NCBI RefSeq assembly: GCF_030848305.1
Contig: NZ_CP114598.1
Location: 2,108,001-2,172,000, forward strand
Direction of reading: 5' to 3'
Length of the DNA: 64,000 bases
Source: Akkermansia muciniphila
GTDB lineage: Bacteria; Verrucomicrobiota; Verrucomicrobiia; Verrucomicrobiales; Akkermansiaceae
The translations under genes were made by a program, and so were the position numbers. Each line of letters opens with the position of its first letter. Positions within the stretch are counted from its first letter, which is position 1. The notes under the pieces were generated by a model, which saw only the letters and a list, made by a program, of their open reading frames with translations, was not told where the DNA came from and ran no database searches. This document shows positions 1-8,531 of the stretch, piece after piece.

Positions 1-84
1 GACGGAACCTGCCGGGCGTCCGGCGCGGAGTTCCGCTGCGCGTATGCGGGAGAGAATATGTTCCAGATTTTGTTGAATGCTCAT
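1..84 (-). CDS. YggS-family PLP homeostasis protein, N-terminal fragment
   Basis: Only the first 28 codons are in the window and the rest lies beyond base 1. The start reads MSIQQNLEHILSRI followed by RAAELRAGRPAGSV. This is the usual opening of the YggS/PROSC pyridoxal-phosphate-binding family: a helix with an R-I pair, then an A-GR-P-SV turn before the first beta strand. In that family the protein buffers cytoplasmic PLP and is not a classical enzyme. The start codon is 10 bp downstream of the algH-like stop on the same strand, so the two are probably co-transcribed. The call rests on a short stretch. Confidence 0.6.
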   Translation of the reverse strand, partial: MSIQQNLEHILSRIRAAELRAGRPAGSV

Positions 85-94
85 GATGGGTGGT

Positions 95-658
95 TCAGTT
101 CAGGGATGGCTGCGCGGGCGCGTGGCTCATGATATGGTGCAGGGGCGAAAGCCGCCGCATGGCCATGGCCCAGACCTTGGAAGAATCCGTTTCCAGACAG
201 ATGTCCGGCACCATGGGGGAAACATACCAGGCGCGGTCATTCAGTTCCCGGCGCAGCTGGGGCGGCGTCCACCCGCTATGGCCTACGTAGGCGCGCAGGA
301 TGGCGCGGGGATCTTCCAGGTATTCCAGGGCCTGTTCCTCTTGCAGATGAAACTGGACGCGCAGTTTATCCTCCGTGCGGATGAAAGCGGCGAAGATGAG
401 CTGGTTGCGTTCTACGGGCCCTCCCTTGAAGATAGGCACAGTGTAAAGGGATTCCGGGATTTCCGTATGGCGGGCTACGTCCCCCACATTCATGCCGGCC
501 GGATGATTCAAAATATGGCCGATGACAAATTCCTTCTCCGCCCTGCTCAGGAAGATGACGGAATGATGGAATCCGGCGCCATCCAGGTAGGGTGCGGCAA
601 TCAGAAGGTGTCCCGCCAGGTTTTCATTGCTGATATCTTCATGTTCCATCATGGCCAT
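95..658 (-). CDS. YqgE/AlgH family protein (UPF0301)
   Basis: The 187-residue protein has the full length of the AlgH/YqgE (DUF179) family. It begins with the typical 'NLAGHLLIAAPYL' strand, followed by 'FHHSVIFLSRAEK', a 'GHILNHPAGM' loop and a 'FKGGPVERNQLIF' motif. A later segment 'RAYVGHSGWTPPQL' matches the conserved G-x-SGW region. The biochemical role of the family is unsettled; it has been linked to transcriptional regulation in pseudomonads, which cannot be assumed here. The N-terminus has three closely spaced Met codons (658, 652 and 649), so the exact start is uncertain by a few residues. It lies directly upstream of a YggS-like gene. Confidence 0.9.
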   Translation of the reverse strand: MAMMEHEDISNENLAGHLLIAAPYLDGAGFHHSVIFLSRAEKEFVIGHILNHPAGMNVGDVARHTEIPESLYTVPIFKGGPVERNQLIFAAFIRTEDKLRVQFHLQEEQALEYLEDPRAILRAYVGHSGWTPPQLRRELNDRAWYVSPMVPDICLETDSSKVWAMAMRRLSPLHHIMSHAPAQPSLN

Positions 659-766
659 AAATCTACGTTACCAAATGTGACGGAGGCAGGCAACCATGCG
701 TTCAAACGGCCATGTCAGGAGGCGGCGAAAACGAAATACCGGAAAAACAGGCGGGAAGATGAGTTT

Positions 767-1624
767 TTACCCGAGTGTATAGCGGGTCCCCCTGGCGGAA
801 CGGACGGCAACCCTGGAATTTCCGGTCGTCTTGCGGGAGGCCGCCCTCCTGGAGGAAACGGATTTCCTTCCGGCTGATGCCGTCTGCCTGCGGGAAAGGG
901 CGACGGCGGGGGGACGGGAAGCCCTGCGGCGGTGGGAAATGACGGAGGCCGTATTGGCGTTCTCCATGCGGTCTGGAGCGGAAGCCATGACCAGCAGGGA
1001 AGAATCCTGCATTTTTTCCGCCTGGGCCAGAGCTTTCAGGGAGGCGTCAATGGAACAGCGTTCAATCACGACCGGGTCTCCGGTCCGGAGCAGGTTGAAG
1101 GCTTCATACACGTCATTGCTCTTCATCCGGACGCAGCCGTAGGAGGCGGGAGTGCCGATGGTGCGTTCCTCCGCCGTACCGTGAATATAAATCAGGCGCG
1201 AGTGAGCGTTCCGGTTACGGGGTTCCAGACCTTCCAGCCACATGATGCGCGTGACGATGGGGTCCCGGCCCGGAGAATTGGGCGCGACGCATTCCCCGGT
1301 GGGCTTGCGGCTTTTAAACACCATGCCCTTGGGCTGCCCGCTGCCGATTTTGGAAGCGATGCGATGGGCGCCCAGCGGAGTGCGGCAGCTTCCCTTTTTG
1401 TCTCCCAGGCCGAATTTGGAAGTGCTGACAGGGTAGGTTTTCACTACCCGGCCATGACGCATGACGGCCATTTTCTGGTCCCTGACGCTGACGACCGCGC
1501 CGTCTTTCACGATGGCGGTGGGCTCATAATCCGGACGGGAACAGGATGCCAGCACTCCGAACACAGCGAAAGCTGCGCCGGCGAGTTGAATCAGGCGTGC
1601 TGCTTGCGAGAGAGGCGCAGGCAT
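767..1624 (-). CDS. L,D-transpeptidase (YkuD) lipoprotein
   Basis: A 285-residue protein with a lipobox ending in Cys28 (GVLASC), so it is probably a lipoprotein. The YkuD catalytic domain spans about residues 40-190. Its signature places His148 in 'IHGT' and Cys164 in 'SYGCVRM'. The family usually has S-H-G-C, and here the residue two before Cys is Tyr instead of His. L,D-transpeptidases make 3-3 peptidoglycan cross-links or attach proteins to peptidoglycan. Residues from about 225 to the end form a very basic Ser/Arg/Lys tail that could bind the wall or anionic polymers (inference). The gene follows the GT2 synthase by 10 bp and is probably co-transcribed with it. Confidence 0.88.
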   Translation of the reverse strand: MPAPLSQAARLIQLAGAAFAVFGVLASCSRPDYEPTAIVKDGAVVSVRDQKMAVMRHGRVVKTYPVSTSKFGLGDKKGSCRTPLGAHRIASKIGSGQPKGMVFKSRKPTGECVAPNSPGRDPIVTRIMWLEGLEPRNRNAHSRLIYIHGTAEERTIGTPASYGCVRMKSNDVYEAFNLLRTGDPVVIERCSIDASLKALAQAEKMQDSSLLVMASAPDRMENANTASVISHRRRASRPPAVALSRRQTASAGRKSVSSRRAASRKTTGNSRVAVRSARGTRYTLG

Positions 1625-1634
1625 GGGAAAGGCG

Positions 1635-3152
1635 TCAGTTCTTGGCTTTGGCAGTTTGCTTGGCGGGCAGCAGGTTGGAAATCATGCGGCCCAGGGAACA
1701 GAATCCTGTGTAATAGAAACCCAGGAAAGGAATCATCAGGATGGGGGAAAGGTAATGGCCCTGGCGGATCATGATGATGATCAGGTTCAGGAAGAAAGTT
1801 CCGCAGGCGATTTCCAGAACGGGGATGACGACGGATTTAATGGCCCGGTATCCGTTGCGTTTGAGCTGGGAGACGTGCCGGCGGTCTTCCTTCCGGTCCA
1901 CGCCGTATTTGGGCGTGCGGACGAAGGCGGACTGATGGCCGAAGATGGCTTCCAGAACAGCCTTGGCGTTGTTGACCGCCATGCCCACGCTCAGCGTGAG
2001 AAGGAGGGGGAGGTACGGCAGTTCCTTCCACCAGGATTTGGGACGCACCACGATTTGGGCGCTCATGTAAAAGATGCAGACGGCCACGCTGGTCATGAAG
2101 AACAGGGCCACATTCACAAACCACATGAAGACCGTTTCATTTTCCGGAATGCGCTGCGTGCAGATGGGGTACACCAGGAAGCAGAGCAGTGCCAGGAGCA
2201 GGTAGGAATAATTGCAGGTGAGGTGGGTGGTGGCTTCTACCTTGGCTTTAAGGGGAGCATTGGAGCGCCAGATGTCCAGCAGGATTTTCTGGCAGACCTG
2301 AATGGAACCCTTGGTCCACCGGTGCTGCTGGGACTTGAACCCGTCCATGTCCACGGGAAGTTCCGCCGGGGTAACGACGTCGTTCAGGTAGATGAAGCGC
2401 CAGCCCTTGAGCTGGACACGGTAGGAAAGGTCCATGTCTTCCGTCAGGGTGTCATGGGACCAGCCGCCCGCGTCGCCGATTACGCATTTGCGCCATATGC
2501 CCGCAGTGCCGTTGAAGGTGAAGAATCGGCCGGAACGGTTGCGGGCCGTCTGTTCCATGGCAAAATGGCCGTCCAGGTACATCCCCTGGATGCGGGTGAG
2601 GAGATTGTATTCACGGTTGATGTGGCCCCAGCGGGTTTGAACGAGGCCCACGTTTTCATCCGTGAAGAAATGGATGGTTTTTTGCAGGAGATCCGGTTCC
2701 GGAACGAAGTCTGCGTCCAGAATCAGCAGGAATTCCCCCTTCGCTGTTTTGGTGGCCGCTTCCAGCGCGCCTGCCTTGAAGCCGGTGCGGTCCGTGCGGT
2801 GGATGCAGACGGCGTCAAAGCCGCGGGACTTTAATTCCTCCACCTTGCGGCAGCATTGTTCCGTGGTGTCGTCTGTGGAATCGTCCAGAATCTGGATTTC
2901 CAGCCTGTCCTGCGGATAATCCAGAGCGGCTACGGATTCCAGGAGGCGGTCCACGACGAACTTCTCATTGAACATGGGGAGCTGGACCGTCACGACGGGC
3001 AGTTCCTGGAAGCGCGCTTTGGGCTGGGGCTTATTATTGCGGTTTTTCCAGTACAGGTAAACGATGCTCAGGCGGTGGAAGCCATACCCCGCCAGGCCGA
3101 CGAGGACCAGAAGATAACACAAAAGCCAGATAAAATTGTAATTTAAAGACAT
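1635..3152 (-). CDS. Membrane-bound family 2 glycosyltransferase, cellulose-synthase-like
   Basis: A 505-residue processive-type GT2. A transmembrane segment at residues 7-25 precedes the catalytic domain, which has the DD pair at 90-91, DAD at 146-148, TED at 237-239 and QQHRW at 275-279. Four further membrane helices follow. This is the layout of cellulose/mannan synthase-like enzymes, which transfer a sugar from a nucleotide donor and often move the polymer across the membrane. The substrate cannot be read from sequence. The start at 3152 is chosen because a promoter lies at 3220-3248, and the longer reading frame would begin inside its -35 box. It shares an operon with the L,D-transpeptidase, which suggests an envelope role. 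Confidence 0.87.
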   Translation of the reverse strand: MSLNYNFIWLLCYLLVLVGLAGYGFHRLSIVYLYWKNRNNKPQPKARFQELPVVTVQLPMFNEKFVVDRLLESVAALDYPQDRLEIQILDDSTDDTTEQCCRKVEELKSRGFDAVCIHRTDRTGFKAGALEAATKTAKGEFLLILDADFVPEPDLLQKTIHFFTDENVGLVQTRWGHINREYNLLTRIQGMYLDGHFAMEQTARNRSGRFFTFNGTAGIWRKCVIGDAGGWSHDTLTEDMDLSYRVQLKGWRFIYLNDVVTPAELPVDMDGFKSQQHRWTKGSIQVCQKILLDIWRSNAPLKAKVEATTHLTCNYSYLLLALLCFLVYPICTQRIPENETVFMWFVNVALFFMTSVAVCIFYMSAQIVVRPKSWWKELPYLPLLLTLSVGMAVNNAKAVLEAIFGHQSAFVRTPKYGVDRKEDRRHVSQLKRNGYRAIKSVVIPVLEIACGTFFLNLIIIMIRQGHYLSPILMIPFLGFYYTGFCSLGRMISNLLPAKQTAKAKN

Positions 3153-3219
3153 GAAGGGGGCACAAAGGGGGGGGGTATCTTTTTGCGTCAGGGCAGGGGG
3201 ATTTCCTTGACGTGACGCC

Positions 3220-3248
3220 CGTATAGGACACCATAGGGCGAGAGTCAA
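3220..3248 (-). promoter_or_regulatory. Sigma70-type promoter for the GT2/L,D-transpeptidase operon
   Basis: On the minus strand TTGACT (3243-3248) and TATACG (3220-3225) are separated by exactly 17 bp. Transcription would start near 3213 and give a leader of about 60 nt before the ATG at 3152. Confidence 0.6.
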
Positions 3249-3286
3249 GACATATTCCGTTTTGCTTAACCTTTTCGAGTGTTGTT

Positions 3287-4177
3287 ATGAAGAGATTGTA
3301 TCTGCTGGCCGCAGCTGTATCCGTCACGGGGGGAATGGCGTTTTCCGCTCCAAAAGAAGAGGCCCCGGAGAAGGAGGCGGCAGTACTGGATGCGCAAACG
3401 CCACCGTCCGGCAAGCAGGACCAGCCGACCGTTCCGGAACGCCTGCTGGACGACTCCCACATGAATGAGGAGCTGGGCATCAACGAATTTACCGCGCCGT
3501 CCATCCGCAAGATTTTTGAAGATTTGGAGGGGCTCCCTGAAATACCGGAAAAGGTGGCCCTGCGCGCACGTCCGGAGCGGCCTCCCATGGACCGCTGTTC
3601 CCTGGCTCTTCAGCTGGGCGGCATGATGGCGGACGGCTTCGTAATCGTGCAGTGCGGCAAGATGAACGAGGTGAAACCCATTGCCCTGGATCTTTCCAGC
3701 TATGCAAAGGCCATTGGAGCCGGAGAAAGGGTGAACCGCCACGCCGCCAGCCTGCTGAAAAATGCGGAAGACGGGGATTTGAGCAGTTTCAAAAACAACC
3801 TGGCCCTTATTCAATCCGATGTGGAGCAGGAGCTTGCCTCCCTGCGGGATTCCGATATGGCGAACCTGATCGGCCTGGGGGGGTGGATACGCGCCCTGGA
3901 TGCCGCTACCGCGGCTCTGGATAACAAATTTGCGGAGGACAAGGCGAAGGTCATCTTCCAGCCGGATGTCCCGGAATATTTTCACTATATTCTGGACGGG
4001 GTAGAGCCGGAAATGAAAGAACGCCGCGACATCGCCAAAATCATGAACCTTCTGACGATTTTGCAGGAGCAGATGACGCTGGCTCCGGACGCCAGGCCCG
4101 CCAAGGCGGGCGTGGAAGCCATCCGCAAAACGACGCTGGAGTTGATCAAGGCGGCTCTGGCCCCTGTGGAATCATAA
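3287..4177 (+). CDS. Secreted or periplasmic protein of unknown function
   Basis: I do not recognise this 296-residue protein. It starts with a clear signal peptide (MKRLYLLAAAVSVTGGM, ending near FSA at about residue 21). An acidic, Pro/Glu-rich linker follows to about residue 60, and the rest is a mostly helical domain with few aromatics and no catalytic-looking motif. Three cysteines are visible near residues 104-125. It is divergent from the GT2 gene and 15 bp upstream of an ApaG-like gene on the same strand, with which it is probably co-transcribed. Confidence 0.75.
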   Translation: MKRLYLLAAAVSVTGGMAFSAPKEEAPEKEAAVLDAQTPPSGKQDQPTVPERLLDDSHMNEELGINEFTAPSIRKIFEDLEGLPEIPEKVALRARPERPPMDRCSLALQLGGMMADGFVIVQCGKMNEVKPIALDLSSYAKAIGAGERVNRHAASLLKNAEDGDLSSFKNNLALIQSDVEQELASLRDSDMANLIGLGGWIRALDAATAALDNKFAEDKAKVIFQPDVPEYFHYILDGVEPEMKERRDIAKIMNLLTILQEQMTLAPDARPAKAGVEAIRKTTLELIKAALAPVES

Positions 4178-4192
4178 TTCCTCTCCAGAGGC

Positions 4193-4579
4193 ATGCCGCA
4201 TATGGTTCTTCCCCTTTTAACCAGTCTGGAAGTGCGTCTTACTCCGCGCGGCCTGTACCTGCGGGATGAAAAACTGAAACGGATGGTCCGGGATGATGGC
4301 CGCGTTCCCGTGCCTTACAACGTAAGCATCTTCAATACGGGGGACGGCGCCGTGCGTATCATCGGCAAAAAGTGGACCGTCCGTTCACATGGAGACGGAA
4401 CGCAGATAATTGAAGGGGACGAACTGTTCGGTTCACGACCCCTGTTGTGCCAGGGGCAGATTTTTGCGTTCAACGGCCTTCAGATGCTGCGGCTGCCGGC
4501 GCGCATCCAGCTGACCCTTCTTGTCCGGGACGAGGCGGGAATCCTCTATCATACGGATCCCGTCAGCCTTAAATGGTGA
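4193..4579 (+). CDS. ApaG-domain (DUF525) protein
   Basis: A 128-residue beta-rich protein matching the ApaG/DUF525 fold. It has 'VPYNVSIFNTGDGAVRIIGKK' as the first strands (family pattern Y-x-I-x-N-x-x-x-x-x-L-x-x-R), then 'WTV', an 'EGDELFGSRPLL' turn corresponding to G-x-G-V-V-G-x-x-P-x-L, and a 'GQIFAFNG' strand. Bacterial ApaG proteins bind small ligands and have fibronectin-like folds; their precise role is unclear. The start at 4193 has AGAGG four bases upstream; the Met at 4202 is an alternative. An intrinsic terminator follows at once. Confidence 0.75.
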   Translation: MPHMVLPLLTSLEVRLTPRGLYLRDEKLKRMVRDDGRVPVPYNVSIFNTGDGAVRIIGKKWTVRSHGDGTQIIEGDELFGSRPLLCQGQIFAFNGLQMLRLPARIQLTLLVRDEAGILYHTDPVSLKW

Positions 4580-4582
4580 AAT

Positions 4583-4617
4583 AAAAAGCCCTGCAAATAT
4601 TTATGCAGGGCTTTTTT
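4583..4617 (+). terminator. Rho-independent terminator after the ApaG-like gene
   Basis: AGCCCTGCA pairs with TGCAGGGCT around an AATATTTA loop, flanked by A and T runs, followed by TTTTTT. The flanking A5/T6 makes it usable from both strands, so it may also stop transcripts from the converging SNF2 gene. Confidence 0.85.
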
Positions 4618-4713
4618 CCGGATAAGGGATAGGGGAAGAACCTGAGGATAAAAGCTATAAGTCCATAGAATTATTCCTTAATCATTTTTCCCTTCAATCA
4701 TTGCTTTTCCAGG

Positions 4714-7700
4714 TTAACCTTCTTCATCATCCCCGTGGTTGAGGATGAAGTTCAGGTCGTCAATGCCCAGGCTGGAGGTAAAGCCTTCATCTCCCAGCAC
4801 GTTGGCGACGAGCTGGTTCTTCTGATGCTGGAGAATGCGGATTTTTTCTTCCACGGAATCCTTCGTCAGGAGGCGGTAGGCAATCACCTTGTTTTTCTGG
4901 CCGATGCGGTGCGTACGGTCGATGGCCTGGCTTTCTACGGCCGGGTTCCACCACGGGTCATACAGGACGACATAGGAGGCGGAAGTAAGGTTGAGGCCGG
5001 CGCCGCCGGCTTTCAGGGAAAGCAGGAAGACGGAGGGATCCTTGGTCGTCTGGAATTTTTCAATTTCTCCGCGGCGGTCCTTGGTCTGGCCGGTGAGGTA
5101 GTTAAGCGGCCTGTTTTCCGCTTCCAGCCTGTTCTTGATGATTTCCAGCATGGAGACGAACTGGGAGAAGACGAGCACCTTGTGTCCTTCTTCCCGGAGC
5201 TGGTCCAGCAGATAGAAGAGGGCCGTCATTTTGGCGCTGTCTTCCTTGGCGTATTTGGGATCCACCAGGCCGGGGTGGCAACAGATCTGGCGCAGGCGCA
5301 TCAGGCCCTGCAAAATGGCGAAGCTGTTCTTTTTGACGGATTCATCCGAATCCAGGCCGAGCAGGGCCTGCTGAATGCGGCGGAGTTCCGCCTTGTACAA
5401 CTGGCTCTGGATGCCTTCCATTTTGGCGTATACTTCTTCTTCCGTCCTGGGAGGCAGGTCTTTTGCCACCTGGGATTTGGTGCGGCGCAGCAGGAAGGGT
5501 TTCAGGCGCGCGGCCAGGCGGTTCTGGCTTTGCGGGTCCTTGCGCTTGTCAAAGCGCTTCTTGAAGTAGGAGCGGGAACCGAGGACGCCGGGCATGGAGA
5601 AGGCCATGAGGGACCACATGTCCAGCAGGCGGTTTTCAATGGGGGTGCCGGAAAGAACGAGACGGTTGTAGGAAACGATTTCCCGCGCCGCCTTGGCTGC
5701 CTTGGAATCCGGGTTTTTGATCTGCTGGCCTTCGTCCAGAATGACCGTAAGCCATTTGATCTGGTTCAGGGTTTCCCCGCAGACGCGGAGCTGGGCGTAG
5801 TTGACCACGACCATGTCGTAGTTCTTCTTGATGTCTTCCAGATTGGCCTGGTCCTTGCTGCGGATGACGAGGACGCGCACGCCTGGCGCAAATTTTTCCG
5901 TTTCTCCCGCCCAGACGTCCAGCACGGATTTGGGGCAAACGATAAGAACCGGAGGAATGACGGCTTTTTTCTTGGATTTGTTTTTGCGGGCGAATTCTTC
6001 ACGCAGCCAGAGGACGTAAGTGATGGACTGGATTGTTTTACCCAGGCCCATGTCGTCCGCCAGAATGCCGCCGAACCCGTTCGTGGCAAGGTAAGCCAGG
6101 AAGTGGAACCCTTCCACCTGATACGGGCGCAGGGTGGCCTGGAGCTGGGAGGGAACGTCCGGCTTGACGTCGATCTGGATTTCCGCGGTACGGTCTTTGA
6201 TGCGTTTCCATGCCTTCGGGTCGAATACTTCCGCGGCTTTCGGGTCCGCCAGCTGCATGGCATGCATGCGGTGGGTTTCTCCGGAAAGATCGAAGGGATC
6301 CAGGCCCAGGCGGGTAACGGCGTCGCGCTGGTCGTTGTCCAGCTTAATTTCCAGGCGCATCCATCCTCCGTCGTCCATGCGGACGTAACCGCCTCTGGCG
6401 GCGACCAGGGCGCGGATTTGTTCCTTGGAGAGCTGGACGCCTTCCACATCAATGACGATGCGCAGGTCAAACCAGTCGATTTCCTGGTTGACTACTTCAA
6501 ACCGCACGGCGGCGGCCACCGGATCCGCCAGCAGCGTCTTGAGCTTGTCGTCCATATTGACGGTCAGCTCTTCCGGAAGCTGCTTGGCCCATTCCGCGAA
6601 TTTTTCGGGGAACTGGCGGGTGACGCGGGCCTTGAACGCGCCCACCTGGGGATCGTAGGAAAAGCCCATTTCTTCCAGCAGGCCGGGAATGGGATAAAGG
6701 TGCTCCCGGATGAAACGCAGCAGAACTTTGTTCTTCATGGGCTCCTGATGGGATACGTCCCAGCCGTCCTTGCCGAGTTTTTCCGTGCGGTAGCCGGAAG
6801 CGTCCCTGGCGCTTACTTCGCAGAGCACGTGTTCCGTTTCCGCGGAGGTGAGGCCGCGGACGATTTTCATGTCAAAGGTGCCGCGCAGGTCAATGTCCAC
6901 CACGCGGTCTTCCATGCTGGGGGGCAGGGAAGCGCCTATTTTGCGGAGGAATTCCACCCCTTCAAGGCTGTCGATGACCTGCTTGGGAATGGAGTAGCGG
7001 GGTTCCACTTCCGTGCTTTCCAGCCAGCGGGGAGGGCCGGGGAAAACGGTTTCGTCAGACTGGTACAGTTCCTGCTGGCCCGGAAGCTGCCGGACGGAGT
7101 GGGAGACGTTGATGCCGGTGGACGTAGCGAGCTGAAGAGCGTAGCAGTCCGGTTCAATGGGATCGTCCTGGCAAATCCATTTGAGCGGTTCGTCCACCAC
7201 TTTGAAATAGTTTTCATCAAGGTTCACCAGGTAGCCTTTCAGGGCGGGCTGGTGGAAAAGTTTGTTCATCAGGGCGCATGCGGCTTCCTGGTCCAGGTCC
7301 AGCGTCAGGGCGTCTTCCGCACGGGCGTAGTCGGACAGGGAGACGAGCAGGATTTCCGTCTGGGCGTCCATGCGTACGGCGGCCCGTTCATGCAGATTTT
7401 CCAGATGTTCCAGATCCTGTTTTTCCCGGACGGGAATCCAGTCCTGCTTCAGGGAATGGCGGTATTCGAAATGCCCCTCGTTAATAGTGGAAACAAGCCT
7501 CATGAACAGTTCTCCGCGGGGTTGCTGCGGGGGGCGTTCATTCACGGATTGGATGCGGTCGTACCAGGTGCCGACTTCACGGGAGCGCTCCCACTCATGA
7601 ATCTTGCGCTGTACCTTTTCCAGATCCGTAATGGAGTCCATGAATTCCGGATAGGGCAGGCGTTTCTTGTTGAAAGCGTAAGCAATGTAATTCCAGAATT

Positions 7701-8229
7701 CGAGGATGTTCGTGGGAGGCACGGGCCACAACTCCAGCGGGTCATAGCTGACGATTTCCCATCGGGGATTCAGGCGCACCATATCATGGTCGTGAATCTC
7801 CTGTTCAATGGCGAAACGGCGGTAGCGCTTCTCCAGTTTGCTGACGTAGTCCGCTTCCTTGTCGTCCAGTTCGCGGCCCAGTTTCTCTTCCAGAATATCC
7901 AGAAGGGGAACATCATTCAGTTCGTTCGGGGACTCCGGAAGATCCTGGCCGCGGTACATGCGCTCCAGCATGGCGGCATACATGGCCGCTCCGGCGAGGT
8001 CCTCGTCTTCCGTGGAGCATGCTCCGAACCACCTGTTGCCCTGAAGGCGCAGATTTACGCGGTGCACGCCGTATGCGTCTTCCACGCGGCCCTGAATATA
8101 TAAATGATTGCCGAAAATTTGCGTGACTGCGCCATCTTTCTGAAGTTTCTCTCCCCGCAGCCGGATTTCTTCCGGAAAGGCATTGAGAAAGTTCAGAGTA
8201 GCCCTGTCCGGGTTAAGTGCCATGCTCAT
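4714..8229 (-). CDS. SNF2/SWI2-family helicase-like ATPase
   Basis: The 1171-residue protein carries a complete SNF2 motor in its C-terminal half. Motif I (ADDMGLGKT) is near residue 726, motif II reads DEGQ instead of DEAH near 833, and motif III is SGTPIENRL. The helicase C lobe ends with 'GGAGLNLTSASYVVLYDPWWNP' and 'IDRTHRIGQ' near 1103. The first roughly 650 residues resemble the long N-terminal region of bacterial SNF2 proteins with SWIM or bacterial SNF2-associated domains, but no CxC zinc motif is visible. Such proteins translocate on duplex DNA and may remodel protein-DNA complexes; a role in repair or phage defence is possible but unproven. It is transcribed alone and divergently from the Lrp gene. 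Confidence 0.93.
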   Translation of the reverse strand: MSMALNPDRATLNFLNAFPEEIRLRGEKLQKDGAVTQIFGNHLYIQGRVEDAYGVHRVNLRLQGNRWFGACSTEDEDLAGAAMYAAMLERMYRGQDLPESPNELNDVPLLDILEEKLGRELDDKEADYVSKLEKRYRRFAIEQEIHDHDMVRLNPRWEIVSYDPLELWPVPPTNILEFWNYIAYAFNKKRLPYPEFMDSITDLEKVQRKIHEWERSREVGTWYDRIQSVNERPPQQPRGELFMRLVSTINEGHFEYRHSLKQDWIPVREKQDLEHLENLHERAAVRMDAQTEILLVSLSDYARAEDALTLDLDQEAACALMNKLFHQPALKGYLVNLDENYFKVVDEPLKWICQDDPIEPDCYALQLATSTGINVSHSVRQLPGQQELYQSDETVFPGPPRWLESTEVEPRYSIPKQVIDSLEGVEFLRKIGASLPPSMEDRVVDIDLRGTFDMKIVRGLTSAETEHVLCEVSARDASGYRTEKLGKDGWDVSHQEPMKNKVLLRFIREHLYPIPGLLEEMGFSYDPQVGAFKARVTRQFPEKFAEWAKQLPEELTVNMDDKLKTLLADPVAAAVRFEVVNQEIDWFDLRIVIDVEGVQLSKEQIRALVAARGGYVRMDDGGWMRLEIKLDNDQRDAVTRLGLDPFDLSGETHRMHAMQLADPKAAEVFDPKAWKRIKDRTAEIQIDVKPDVPSQLQATLRPYQVEGFHFLAYLATNGFGGILADDMGLGKTIQSITYVLWLREEFARKNKSKKKAVIPPVLIVCPKSVLDVWAGETEKFAPGVRVLVIRSKDQANLEDIKKNYDMVVVNYAQLRVCGETLNQIKWLTVILDEGQQIKNPDSKAAKAAREIVSYNRLVLSGTPIENRLLDMWSLMAFSMPGVLGSRSYFKKRFDKRKDPQSQNRLAARLKPFLLRRTKSQVAKDLPPRTEEEVYAKMEGIQSQLYKAELRRIQQALLGLDSDESVKKNSFAILQGLMRLRQICCHPGLVDPKYAKEDSAKMTALFYLLDQLREEGHKVLVFSQFVSMLEIIKNRLEAENRPLNYLTGQTKDRRGEIEKFQTTKDPSVFLLSLKAGGAGLNLTSASYVVLYDPWWNPAVESQAIDRTHRIGQKNKVIAYRLLTKDSVEEKIRILQHQKNQLVANVLGDEGFTSSLGIDDLNFILNHGDDEEG

Positions 8230-8531
8230 AATATCAAACTGTCATATAAAAATTGGAAACAAGCGTACCCAGTCAGGGGACGCCACAGGTCTATGCACTT
8301 TACTATGGCACAAAAAGCGGATTAGAGCAACTATTCTCTGAAAATAATTCCGGAGGTTGTTTGTGGTGAAGTGTTTATTATTGGATGACAAATTGTTATG
8401 TTTATGTGAAGAAGGTCGATTTTGGAAGAAAACGAACATATTTTATCATCTTGGAAAGAAAAGATGTCAGTCTTGCGTAACATGATTCTTGACAGGTACG
8501 TCGTAAAAGCGTCTTTTATGCCTGAAATTTT
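8230..8531. other. Divergent intergenic region between the SNF2 and Lrp-like genes
   Basis: The 302-bp region is AT-rich compared with its neighbours. It contains TTGACA at 8489-8494 and a perfect inverted repeat TAAAAG-CGT-CTTTTA at 8504-8518, ending 13 bp before the Lrp-like start codon. No gene is supported here; the open frames found are low-complexity and lack a plausible start. Confidence 0.5.
8504..8518. promoter_or_regulatory. Inverted repeat before the Lrp/AsnC gene, possible autoregulatory site
   Basis: TAAAAG and CTTTTA are perfect 6-bp arms around CGT. The repeat lies between a TTGACA (8489-8494) and the ATG at 8532, where a -10 element would be expected. Lrp/AsnC proteins commonly repress their own genes, so autoregulation is a reasonable inference, but the binding sequence of this regulator is unknown. 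Confidence 0.4.

Noticed and set aside
3153-3248. Longer start for the GT2 synthase
   Set aside because: The extra 32 codons would cover the promoter's -35 and -10 elements and the presumed transcription start.
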